Below, in pieces: positions 34,957 to 44,507 of a stretch of 64,000 nt of DNA. The position numbers were made by a program, and so were the translations under genes. The stretch spans positions 3,012,408-3,076,407 of the forward strand of contig NC_043744.1 in the NCBI RefSeq assembly GCF_004337985.1, given 5' to 3'. The stretch's first letter is position 1. Every line of letters starts with the position of its first letter. Below the pieces are notes generated by a model. The model had not been told where the DNA came from, did no database searches, and saw only the letters and a list, made by a program, of their open reading frames with translations. This stretch comes from Pyricularia pennisetigena (Eukaryota; Ascomycota; Sordariomycetes; Magnaporthales; Pyriculariaceae).

Positions 34957-36933
34957 TCAATTACTTGATCCAAAGATAGAATTCACGATTTCTCCGGACC
35001 GCGTGGATAGGATGGACAAGAGCGTATCGCTCAGCTGCAATGTGGGGGGCCGTTGGCGTCAGCATTTTCATTTTCTCATCCCAACAGTATAAGACGTTGT
35101 TTTTTGACCCCGCCAATCAGAGTCGTCGCGTTGGAAATCACTCAGACCGGAGTGGGGGAGAGGGGCAATTATACAAGGAAATATGTGAAAACTTACCCCG
35201 TGAGTACCCTCGCAGCAGCCTTGAAGATAAACCCCCGAGCCAGGAGCAACAGCATCTGGCGCGAAACGCACCTTGTAGTCCCGCCCGACCGAGAGTGACC
35301 TTGTGCCTTGGCTCTCGCTATCTGCAGGCGACTGCACCTCCCAGCTGTCAAAGACAGGAACCTTGTATTTCCTGTCTTCAGAGGGGGTGGACTGCGTGCG
35401 GTTCAGTGAGGGGAGTATCCCCCACATGCTCTGCAGCATGCCGACGTGTGCATCCCGTTTGTAGCCGGTTGCGCACACCACGAGGTCGGCGTCGAACTCT
35501 TCCTCTTCGCCGTTATCCGCCTGCAGATCGTCCACCTCATCGATGGTCGCTGATGCAGGCTTGACCCTCAGACGCAGGCGGTCGCCCTTGATGGGCTCGC
35601 AGCTGATCACACGGCGGCTGCTCATGATGCGGTGGGGCCACTGTTTCTCATCGCTACCAAGCTCACGTCTCTGGTCGTACATGAGCTCATATAGCTTTTC
35701 AATGAGCTCCAGGCGAACAACACCATAGTTTGTTGCCTTTGCTTCCCTAATCAGGTGGCGCCTGTCACTTGATGCCCGTGGGTACAGGTTATCCACAAAT
35801 TCGGGGTTGAAGATAGAGTTGACGCTTGGTAATGATGCATGTCAGCTTCTGTAATCTAGAGAGAGAGAGAGGAAGAAAAAAAAAGGGTTCCCGCAAGCTC
35901 TGATGACTTACAATGGTGAATCATCACTAGGCTTAAGAAACTCTGACTTCATGACCATCCATGTCCTGGAGTTGGGATAGAGAGTCTGAACATTGCTGAA
36001 GATCTCGGCTGCACTCTGTCCGGCTCCAATGACTGCAACTTTGTAGGGAGCGCTGGTGTCCTTCAGAATCCGGGGGACAATATGAGCGTATTGAGACGAG
36101 TGAATAACCTTGGGGTGAGCTTGAGGTAGGGGCCTTGGAATAGAAGCCTGTCCACCCAGGGCGAGAATTACGTTCTTTGCGCGGTATCGTGTCTCGACAC
36201 CAGTCTTGGTATTCCTGGAGACCACCTCAAAGATCTTAACGGCGCTATCGCCGCCGGCAGCTCTAGGCTCTGGTCGTACTGATACAGCCTCGTTGCTGTA
36301 CTTGACAACGTCTTCAAAGTGACTGGCACACCACCTGAGGTAGTCCTCATACTCAACGCGCGCCGGTAGGAATGTGTCCAGGTTGGTGAAGTGAACAAGG
36401 CGGTCATTCTTATGCAGATAGTTGAGGAAGGTAAAGTGAGAGCGAGGGTCGCGCAGACTTGCCATGTCCTTGATGAAAGAAATCTGCATTTTGGCACCGG
36501 GAAGCAGCATGCCTGCATGCCAGGCAAAGCTCTCTTGCTTCTCGATGAACATGACTTTGGGTGGCTTAGATAGTGCCCTCGACTCCAGTGCATCATGGAT
36601 TGCGACGGCTATGGCCAGACTAGCAGGGCCAAAACCCACGCAAATCAGGTCGTGGACCTCGTCTGCCGGTGTGGGGAGGACAAATTGGCTTTTGAGGACG
36701 TTGCGAGTCCTGGAGCAAGTGCCGTTGTGTGCGGTTCCGTTTGCGCCATTTCTGCCATTGTTGGCGCTGTGGTGCCCATTGACACCATTGACACCGTTGA
36801 CACCGTTGATGCCGTTGACGCCGTTGACGCCGTTGGAGCCATTTAGAAATGCAGAGAACCCATTCAGAGCTGGTGCTCCAGAGGTACTGGAAGACATGCT
36901 GCTGTCTAGCACTTCTTCAGCGTGGGGAGCCAT
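34957..36933 (-). CDS. sidA: L-ornithine N5-monooxygenase (SidA/Omo1-like)
   Basis: This flavin enzyme hydroxylates the side-chain nitrogen of L-ornithine with NADPH and O2, the committed first step of hydroxamate siderophore synthesis. Exons 36933-35912, 35824-35197 and 35034-34957 join in frame (donors GTAAGT twice; acceptors CCAAG and TTGCAG) to 575 residues. Landmarks: FAD site VGFGPASLA at 99-107, NADPH site GAGQSAAE near 303-310, the DDSPF/VN junction across intron 1, and ATGY at 459-462. The last exon adds only 25 residues but restores the conserved LSDTLLS end, which reading through intron 2 would lose. Met at 36933 sits in a GCCATGG context and replaces an in-frame upstream Met at 37125 whose extension looks non-coding. 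The protein is longer than the usual roughly 500 residues because of an Asn/Gly-rich insert (about 31-71). Its product feeds the adjacent NRPS after acylation by an enzyme encoded elsewhere. Confidence 0.97.
36778..36836. repeat. 9-bp coding minisatellite in sidA (Asn-Gly-Val repeat)
   Basis: Six to seven tandem copies of a 9-bp unit (GTTGACGCC and close variants on the plus strand) encode Asn-Gly-Val/Ile triplets in the N-terminal extension of SidA. Nearby Asn-Gly-rich sequence extends the low-complexity stretch on both sides. Copy number is likely to vary between strains and leaves the frame intact. Confidence 0.9.
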
Positions 36934-37253
36934 GGCGCCAATGGTTTCTGTATGGTAGAATAATGGTATTTGGTCGAATAAGCTTTGTAAGATGGATAAG
37001 GTGAGTGTTAGGCGGATGGGAAACTGCCATTCATAACAATGCGGGGAAATGTAAAAAATGGAATGGAATACATACAATAGATCAAAATAGAGAAGCTCCC
37101 AAGGCGCAGGTCTCGACCGTGGCAAAATTGCAGTAGGTAGTTATGTCGTCATACAGAGATGCCAGAATCCGGGGGATGTGATGAAAATTGCCTTGGCGGG
37201 GTTGCAAAGGTGGTTGGAAACCCCAAAATGAAAAGATGCAAACCCCGAAGAGG

Positions 37254-37262
37254 TTATCTGAG
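37254..37262 (-). promoter_or_regulatory. Candidate iron-GATA site (CTCAGATAA) upstream of sidA
   Basis: On the strand of sidA the sequence matches ATCWGATAA at eight of nine positions, about 320 bp upstream of the sidA start codon. SreA/SRE/Urbs1-type GATA repressors act on this motif at siderophore genes when iron is sufficient. Of the candidate sites this one is best placed for sidA. Confidence 0.45.
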
Positions 37263-38345
37263 AATGATGAGTAGATTTTTCTAGGATAGGGATTCCACGT
37301 GACGGAAAGAAACTGGCTGTGCAAGCATGGCAACTGGAAGTGGGCGGGAGGTTCACTTTTGTAGGTGCGCGCAAGAAGCTACAAGATCATCCAGGCATCC
37401 AAGGGGGTGCATTGTAGCTGTCCAAGCCTTGAAGTGGATATAATGTGGAATATGGGGCCGCCCGTTCTGGAGCAAACAATTGTACGATTTTTTTTTTTTT
37501 TTTCTCTCTGTGGTGGAATAAAATCGCGTGCTGTACTTACTAGCCAAGAAAAGCCTGACACGAATAGCCCACCTATTCAGGTTGCGAGACTCAAAAGCAA
37601 ATACGGGATCCGTAAGTCAGACCAGGAGCAAACTGCGCTTCTGGAAGTATCCGGAAGGATTACTGGTAGATGGGACTCAATGGTTCGATTGGTGGCCGCG
37701 CAAGTGCAGCAGGTATAATTCGATCGATAATTGACGCAAAGGTATGGTCCCATAATCATTACCAGCAGCTCTTCCCGGAATGCGCTGGGCGGGCCTGTCT
37801 GTGGAAGCGAACCCAGTCGCTATGGGGTGGGTGGCAGAGTGGTCGTCGATGAAAGGGTGGATGCGTGGTGGGGAGAGTATTTTCTTCGGGGACCACATCA
37901 TTGTGCAGAACGGAATCTGGGATAAGGAGGGCGGGGAACATGGCAGAAAAAAAAAATAAAAAAGAAAACAAAGTACGAGCTAGACTATTGCTTAAAATGC
38001 TAAAGCTGCCTCCTGATCATGTATGCATATGTTTACAGGAGGGATACGTTCTGTGACCTACCTCGTAGGTGAACTGAACTAACTTTTGTTCGTCAACATG
38101 TGTAATGGTTGACAAGAGTGAATGAATATTTACCCAAGTCAGGCAAATAGACAGAAATTAATGCGAGTACGCAGCTCCGATTAGTTCGATCCACAATGGC
38201 ACAGGTTAGGCCCAGGGTTCTCGGAGAACAACGGCTTTCCTAGTTCAAAACCTCCAGCCGCATCAACGGTGGGGATGAACGGCGTGGTAGTTGGTGATGC
38301 AAAGCAGTCAGCACATGGGTTGTGCGACATCGGCATTATCTTCGG

Positions 38346-38354
38346 ATCTGATAA
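38346..38354 (+). promoter_or_regulatory. Exact ATCWGATAA site within a 14-bp element
   Basis: ATCTGATAA is an exact match to the iron-GATA consensus and is embedded in GATCTGATAAGATC (38345-38358), an imperfect palindrome with GATC ends. It lies 1.4 kb upstream of the sidA start, and an identical 14-mer recurs at 39262-39275. Confidence 0.45.
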
Positions 38355-39162
38355 GATCAAAGCCCCTCTGTGCCCAGGGGCATGGCCCACAGGACGCAGA
38401 GAAAGCATGGATGGCAATGCAGGGCTGTTGCCACCATACAGGGCGTCCCGGCCAGTCAACATTTGTTGCGTCTTTTTTTTCTTACGCAACAGTTGGGGGT
38501 ATGAGACGACCAGCTTTCCCCAATCCAGACGCCATCTCCGAGGATGATCGGCGTCATCCTGCATGGAGCTCATGTTCATGTGAAAACTTTTTTCCATCAG
38601 GGTCCCAATCTAGTTTAGGTAGGTGAAGGTCCATCGTACGAGATGCGGTAAGCCGGTAGAAGTTCATCCGAGTCATTCGGGTTCGCAGCAGGCGTTCGCA
38701 GATCTGGAGAAGGAAGGTGGTTCTCTGTGAAGTACGTAGTGCACGGAGATTAAAAGGGCTCGGTGGAGGACATATGGAAGCCAGGAGGTGGCCTGGATGT
38801 GTGGGAATGACTATTGAATGTACCGTCTTGTATCGCTCATCAGAACAGAGCACTTGCTGACGGACTAATTCTGATAATGTACAGACAATTACACTCACTG
38901 AAAGCATATCGACTGTTCTATCTTGTAGATTTAGCTAGCTTCTGGGCGTAGCGATGAAACATTTGGGAAAGGACAGTGAGGACGGTTTCGAGTGACCGTC
39001 ACTCCCTCCTCCGGCTTCATTGAAGGCAGGACGGCAATGCACACATGATGTACCGAGATATCCCGATAGTGGGGTGGGTGCAGCACAACGGGACTTTTGG
39101 GAGTCTCTTGTCGGTAATTGTTCAGGTAAAGAGGAAGAATCTCCTTGGGCAAGGAGAAGAGA

Positions 39163-39190
39163 GAAAAAAAAAAAAAAAAAAAAAAAAAAA
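39163..39190. repeat. Long poly(A) tract
   Basis: A run of nearly 30 A's interrupts the intergenic DNA between sidA and the DUF4385-like gene. Several similar tracts occur across the window; their exact lengths are prone to sequencing error. Confidence 0.9.
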
Positions 39191-39262
39191 GGACTTTTCC
39201 AAACCTTGGCGTCCAGATCCTGGCTCAGTGGAGCTTTGGTAAGGAGTCATAGGGGCAAGATG

Positions 39263-39271
39263 ATCTGATAA
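39263..39271 (+). promoter_or_regulatory. Second exact ATCWGATAA site, same 14-bp element
   Basis: The same GATCTGATAAGATC element recurs here (39262-39275), about 0.8 kb upstream of the DUF4385-like start and 2.3 kb upstream of the sidA start. Flanking bases differ from the first copy, so this is not simply a long duplication. Confidence 0.4.
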
Positions 39272-40050
39272 GATCATGAGTAGCGTAAGAGGGTCATCTG
39301 TGCAGGGGGAAACCATGGCCGGCTTTGCCTGCTCGGCTGCAGCAGATCTCTTTTTTTGCCTGCCGCTCTTCGCATGGTTGAACTGACTGTTGGTCCGCTC
39401 GGCTGAATGGCGGAGTCGGACAAATGATCAGGACACCGAAGGGAAAAAGAGGAAAAAAGATAACATAAAATAAAATAAAGGAGAGCAAAGTATTCATCCA
39501 GTGTCAATCATTGCCCGCGCTTGTTTGCGAAGCCAACGCGGATGGCAGCTGGAGGGGTGGTATGAAAATTTTTGAGTCTCCACGAGGAATTAGGCGATCC
39601 ATGCCACCTGATGCAATCTGCGAAATGGATATTTATGAAGAGTAGGCACGTGATTCAGAAGTGCAAGATGAGCGGGGTAAACTCTCATTCGTGCCTGCCT
39701 GCCCCTGTGGACGTGAGGACGGAGGGACGATACTAGGTAGGGTAGGTAAGCTAGGTAGCTAGGTAGTTGTGTAGACTTCCTTTCGATCACTCTGAGTTAT
39801 GTTTTTCATTGCTTGATCTTTCGGATCGATGGTGCTGTGTGTTGTTTGCTCTGTGGCGCTTGTTCAACAGCCGTTTGAGTTGGACTACGTCATACACATT
39901 CCTTTATGTGATCGTCCAACTTTGGCGCAAACACACGGGGTCTAGACTAGGCCCTTAATAAGAGGATGTTGCGTTGCATGTTAGCGTTCTCCATCATATT
40001 GCAGATATACAATACAAATTTTGATTTCAGGACATGATCATGGTGTGAAA

Positions 40051-40681
40051 ATGCCACAACCAAAGCCACCCTCCCACGTGACGCCGAAGACAAAATACCT
40101 TTACCGCATCGGCAGAGGCGAGTTTGGCGTACTCACCGTCGAGCCATACAAGTCCGCCATCCTACCTCTGTGGCGCTTCAGGACGGCCGAGCTGGCAAAG
40201 AAGTCGTCCGAGCAGATCTATGATAAGTTTTTAGATTACGATGGGCAGGACGACTTTGTAGGCATGGATATGTGCCGCAAGTTTTTACAGATGGTGAGTT
40301 TATCGCGAATTGCTGGGACTTCGGATGACTCCTTTTGATATTAGTGTCAGCGACCTCCCGATCAAGGAGCTCGTAGGAGCACACAATGATGACAAGAGTA
40401 CAAAAAACAAAAACAAAAAGGGTATGACGCGGGCAAAGCGGTACGCAAACCACGCCGGAGGTCGCAAGTATGATAAGAAAACGGGCGAGGAGCTCGAAAA
40501 GAGTGAAAGTCACCAGGGACGGGAGGAGAAGCTCGAGGCTTCGTTGATCTTCAAAGAAGCTTGGGAAAAGGCCAAGGTCCACCAGGGATATTTGGAGAAA
40601 AAAGAAAGGTTTATGGCTGAGCAGAAGGAATGGGATAAAAACATGAGGAAGACTGCCAGGTGCCAAGAACATAGTGATTGA
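40051..40681 (+). CDS. DUF4385-like conserved protein
   Basis: The N-terminal half reads YRIGRGEFGVLTVEPYKS, then LPLWRFRT, then a DFVGMDMCRKFLQM stretch; the second exon opens with GMTRAKRYANHAGGRKYD. These blocks match my recollection of the DUF4385 family, found in bacteria and fungi and without known function. Exon 1 is 40051-40293 (donor GTGAGT, phase 0). Exon 2 most likely starts at 40421 after AAAAAG, which directly joins the conserved blocks; an acceptor at about 40396 would add eight Lys/Asn-rich residues. The protein is then about 167 residues, with a Lys/Glu-rich helical C-terminus. The acceptor lacks a pyrimidine tract, which is odd. No signal peptide or membrane helix is seen. 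It is divergent from sidA across 3.1 kb and there is no evidence that it belongs to the siderophore pathway. Confidence 0.82.
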
Positions 40682-41779
40682 CAGTGGTGGCTGCTGCGCA
40701 ACGGAAATGTCTTTTTGTTGTTATTTTATTTTATTTTATTTTATTTTAGGGCCGGTTCTATATTGTTCTCCGCGAAGTCCACACCGACAGATACCCAATA
40801 TGCATTACATGTCCATAAAATAAATGGCGTTACATTGGACTGGAACTTGTCTGCCAGGCCGAGCCTTCATACTAAGTCCGTTCAAACCGAGCTTCGAACT
40901 GAAAATGACTAATCACAAGGGCCGCATCCATCGCCTGACGTGCAAAGCACTCCTAATTTCTACTACTGGCAGCAGTTTCGGGATATATTATGTGATTTCG
41001 AAAGTCAGTTCATTCGTCAACCCCAGCCAATCAGACAGCTCTACTTGGAATATGAGCAGATCATACCATATTACACCAGGGAGCACACGGAAGTGAAGGG
41101 GCCAGGCCGCGGGTACACTACCCGCTGTCATATAGGGACATGCTTGAGCACAAGAATAGCACCACACAAAACCCTGGAACCGTTTCGCGACCGTTTTCCC
41201 TTCAAACTCTGCGTAGTCTCGTGTAAGTAAAGGATTTTTTATTTAACACAGAAAAAAAAAAGAGAAACAAAAAGAAATTTGCCCAGTAACAACCAGTAAG
41301 GCTGACGATGAGTCGACGGGAGACTCCCTCACCCTGTAACGCAGCGTCTTACGCTGGAATATGACCTATGGGGATGGATTTCCTATTACAAGGCACTATG
41401 ACATGTAAAAAAAAAACTTTATTTTCAGCCCCTCATTGCTGAGGCCTTGGTTTCCTCCCCGGCTTGTGTGATGCCTTGGCGTTCTCTCGGGCCGTTGAGG
41501 TGGATCTGCGGATGCTCTGCGTTAGATAGGATAGTGTCGGTAGTCTACTGGCCCAATGACAAAACGAGGACTAGCACTACACGAGTATCCCTTACCACCG
41601 TCGTCAGGAAGCAGATGAAGACATGATTTAGTTCATACGAGAATCGGAAAAGGATTGCGAGCGATTGAACAACAGAATATTTAAGAGTCTGTCATTTTTT
41701 TGTGGGTTTCGTATATACATATCTCTCCAAATGTCATAGCACTCATCAACAGCAAATATATGCCTGCCCCCTCAGATAA
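40682..41779. other. Convergent intergenic region with TTTTA repeat
   Basis: About 1.1 kb between the 3' ends of the DUF4385-like gene and the minus-strand transcription factor. A TTTTA pentamer repeat at 40721-40748 and A-runs near 41250 and 41407 are the only notable features. No gene recognised. Confidence 0.6.
40721..40748. repeat. TTTTA pentanucleotide repeat
   Basis: Five to six units of TTTTA lie about 40 bp after the stop codon of the DUF4385-like gene, so probably within its 3' UTR. Confidence 0.85.
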
Positions 41780-42050
41780 TCATATCATCTGCCCGGCGTA
41801 CATGCCGTTCATGTTTACTTCGTCATTGTCCAGCCAAGTCATCAACTCCGCGTACAGAGCTTCCCCACTGCCAACCCCAAGCGGCATCATACCAAGGCCG
41901 TTACTTACTCCATCATAGCTCAGCGCAAGAGGCGCTGGTGTTGCACCAATTGTTGTAACCGGGAGTGGTAAGTGATGTGGTTGTTGTTGCTGTTGATGGT
42001 GATGATGGAGTGGATGGTGTTGTTGTTGTTGTTGTTGGTGTTGTTGGTGT

Positions 42051-42082
<32 letters not shown>

Positions 42083-44507
42083 ATGCTGCTGATGCCCAGG
42101 GCTGGAAGTCATATAGTCTGCCCCACCGTGGCCTTCGAGCCCCGGACTCGGAAGAGGAATCATCGACATTGGCAGCCCAAGACCGGCCGATGGCAGCGGC
42201 GACGGCGCCGAGGAGAGAATAGCCGAGGAAAAATGGGGGCTGGGGATGTGCGGGACGCCGTCAAACATGAGCGAGCGCAGACGGCGGACGAGCCCGGCGA
42301 GGTCCTGCATGACGCGCAGGCAGTCGCCGGCATAGGCGTCGCCGACGTCGGCCTCGCGGGCAAAGGCCTCGAGGGCGAAGGATATATCCGAGACGTCGTC
42401 GGTGCGGAGGTCGACAAAGACGATCTGGTGGAGGAGGAGGAGGATGGCGGCGTTGAAGATGCAGTGCATGTCCGGCAGCAGGAGCTTGGAGGCCGGCGAG
42501 ATCTTGGCCAGCCACCGGCCGAGGCGGAGATTGCGGCGCGCCGCGTCGGAGCAGTCGCGGAACATGCCGACCTGCGGATGGGTTTCGATGCTGGCCCAGG
42601 CGGGGCGGGAGAGCTCCGTCTGCTGCTGGTCGCGCTCCTGCGAGTGCCACGGGTGTGTTGTGAAGAACCGGTCTGCCACTGCCCTTTTGACGGCAACGAG
42701 AAACATGGGTCGTATCGTAAGGATAAGAAGCTGTATGGCGGTTCGACTTGTTTAGGGTCTGGTATTCATGGATGACCGCAACATATGGTAAGTCTTCAAC
42801 GGGTAAATGCGTACCTGATTGTGGTTCATGTGCAAAGTACAGAGTGGTCTGTCTCGCGACAGAGTGTCGTGTGATAATTGCAACGCTGGAGGGAGGTCTC
42901 GTTGCCAGTTCCAAAGCATTCGTAGAGCCTTGTCAACGTGTGACAAGCCCATTGTCCTTGCATCATTCCACGTGCCGGGAGCACTGCGGTATGTATCGCA
43001 AACAACATGGCCTGCGATCCTAGACAATTCAATGTTGGCACAGATGCCAATACAAGTGGGGAGGCCCCTGTGCTCGAATATGTTAGGCTTAGCAGGCAGG
43101 ACAAACCTATAATGATGAGGCGATAGCCAACAGGAACTTCGTAATACTTACGGTACTTCCCGCGGAAGATCAAGCCTGATAACCTCATCCTGGATGGTAG
43201 GCGGGCGGCCCATCAAGCAGCTCATCCACCTGTCCAGGATATAGACGGTCCAAAAGACTCTCTTTCCCATCTCATCTACAGACCAGCCGCGATGTACGCC
43301 GTGCATGATGGAGATGTGCATGGCGGTCGTAATGTACATGTAGGCGGCGTCGCGCCTGTTCATCTCCACCATGTACATGCCCATGAGCGCCAGGGCAGCC
43401 ACGTCGGCGGTCGAGTAGGTTGCTACCTCTAGTGGGTTTCCCAGGAGCATTTTGGCCCGTGCAAAGTATGTCTCGCCCAGCTGTCCATCCTGCTTGGAGT
43501 TTGTAGTCGTCAGGCCGAACAAGGTCGAGTAGGCGAAGGCTGCGTGGTAAAAGGCGAGAGGCCGGTGCGCTACCAGGTCTGCAGCCGTCGAAGCTGCTGG
43601 GCCCCTTTCGTCGTGAGGTAGGCTTGTGAGGTCTCCCCAAAAGTATATTCCCCCCGAGATGGCGCCGCCTTCCTGTATGAAATAGCGCAGGTCACTCAAC
43701 TTGACCGACATTTCGGTAGATGTTGGCAACCAGAGGGGGTCGACGATGGGGACCAGTAGCGGCTGCGAGTCGCTTGTCTGGTACCTGCCCACCGACGACA
43801 GGAACATGTTACCAACGTGCATGGATGGATCTGATGGAGCTGATCCGTTGTATGCGAGCGGGAATATGGTCGACATGAACTGTTTGAGATTGTCAAGGAA
43901 TGTAGCCCCAGACGTCTCGCCCAGATACCGGGCCGTTCCGTCCGTGTCCTGCAACAGCCTTCCGTCTTCCGCAACGGCCGAGTCCTCCTCAAGAACATCG
44001 CCCACCGAACTTGCGGCTGGCGAGTGGAGGCCGTCGCTTCCTCGCCTCGGTGCGTTGGACTTGCTATCTAGTGCGAGAAGCTGTTGGCGGCGGGCAGTGT
44101 CGGGCACGGCTTCTTGCAAGCATCGCTCGAGGGCGGCACACTTGGCGCGCAGCGCGTCCAGTTCTGATTTTGCAATCGTCACCTTGTCGACAGTGACGGG
44201 GTAGATGCACTCCCTCGACGTGTTCTTGCATTGCCTGCATGGCCTTTCGCCGGAGCACTTGACGCGTTTGACATTACAGCTGTTGCAACTGTTGCTGGGT
44301 GGTCAGTTTCGTTGTACTACGAGCCGACATCGGACTTGATTTATCTAGTGAATAGTAATAATAGTCAGGGGATACTGGGAAAGCAAAAAAAACTTACGCA
44401 GTAGCGACGCGCTTTCTTTGCTCTATGGGGACTTTGTGCCGGCGCGGATTGACTGGCAATCGTTTATCAGGTGATGCCGGGCTCGATGTCGCTCTCGACC
44501 GCGGCAT
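41780..44507 (-). CDS. Zn2Cys6 fungal-specific transcription factor with polyQ C-terminus
   Basis: Four exons (44507-44398, 44288-43152, 43067-42815, 42730-41780) join in frame to about 816 residues; all donors are GTAAGT or GTACGC-type and acceptors are CAG. Exon 1 and the start of exon 2 form the binuclear zinc cluster: Cys 38, 41, 48, 54, 57 and 64 with spacing C-x2-C-x6-C-x5-C-x2-C-x6-C, preceded by basic residues. A short heptad-like linker (about 75-100) may dimerise. The middle region (about 230-420) has the fungal-specific transcription-factor domain pattern, with RRDAAYMYITTAMHISIMHGVHRG and the FWTVYILDRWMSCLMGRPP block. The C-terminal part is disordered with Gln/His runs (about 715-755) and a Leu/Met-rich acidic end, suited to activation. 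Targets are unknown. It lies 7.5 kb from sidA, with one unrelated gene between, so control of the cluster is possible but unsupported. Confidence 0.93.
42017..42093. repeat. CAG/CAA trinucleotide repeat encoding polyglutamine/histidine
   Basis: A run of TTG and CTG triplets on the plus strand, with a few GTG/ATG interruptions, encodes Gln and His runs in the C-terminal tail of the Zn2Cys6 protein. The purest part is about nine CTG units near 42055-42081. Confidence 0.92.

Larger units (their letters stand above)
36934..40050. other. Long upstream region of sidA, GATA motifs, no gene seen
   Basis: These 3.1 kb lie between the divergent starts of sidA (minus) and the DUF4385-like gene (plus). 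They contain one near-match and two exact matches to ATCWGATAA, a T-run at 37490-37503, a long A-run near 39163-39190 and TAGGTAG-type repeats near 39735-39770. Open frames of 60-140 codons do not look coding. Confidence 0.55.

Noticed and set aside
36934..37125. Upstream in-frame extension of SidA from Met at 37125
   Set aside because: It encodes an aromatic, hydrophobic stretch unlike any SidA N-terminus, while the Met at 36933 has a better context.
41972..42775. Plus-strand frame of 267 codons with a long Leu run
   Set aside because: The Leu run is the CTG repeat read in another frame, antisense to the Zn2Cys6 gene.
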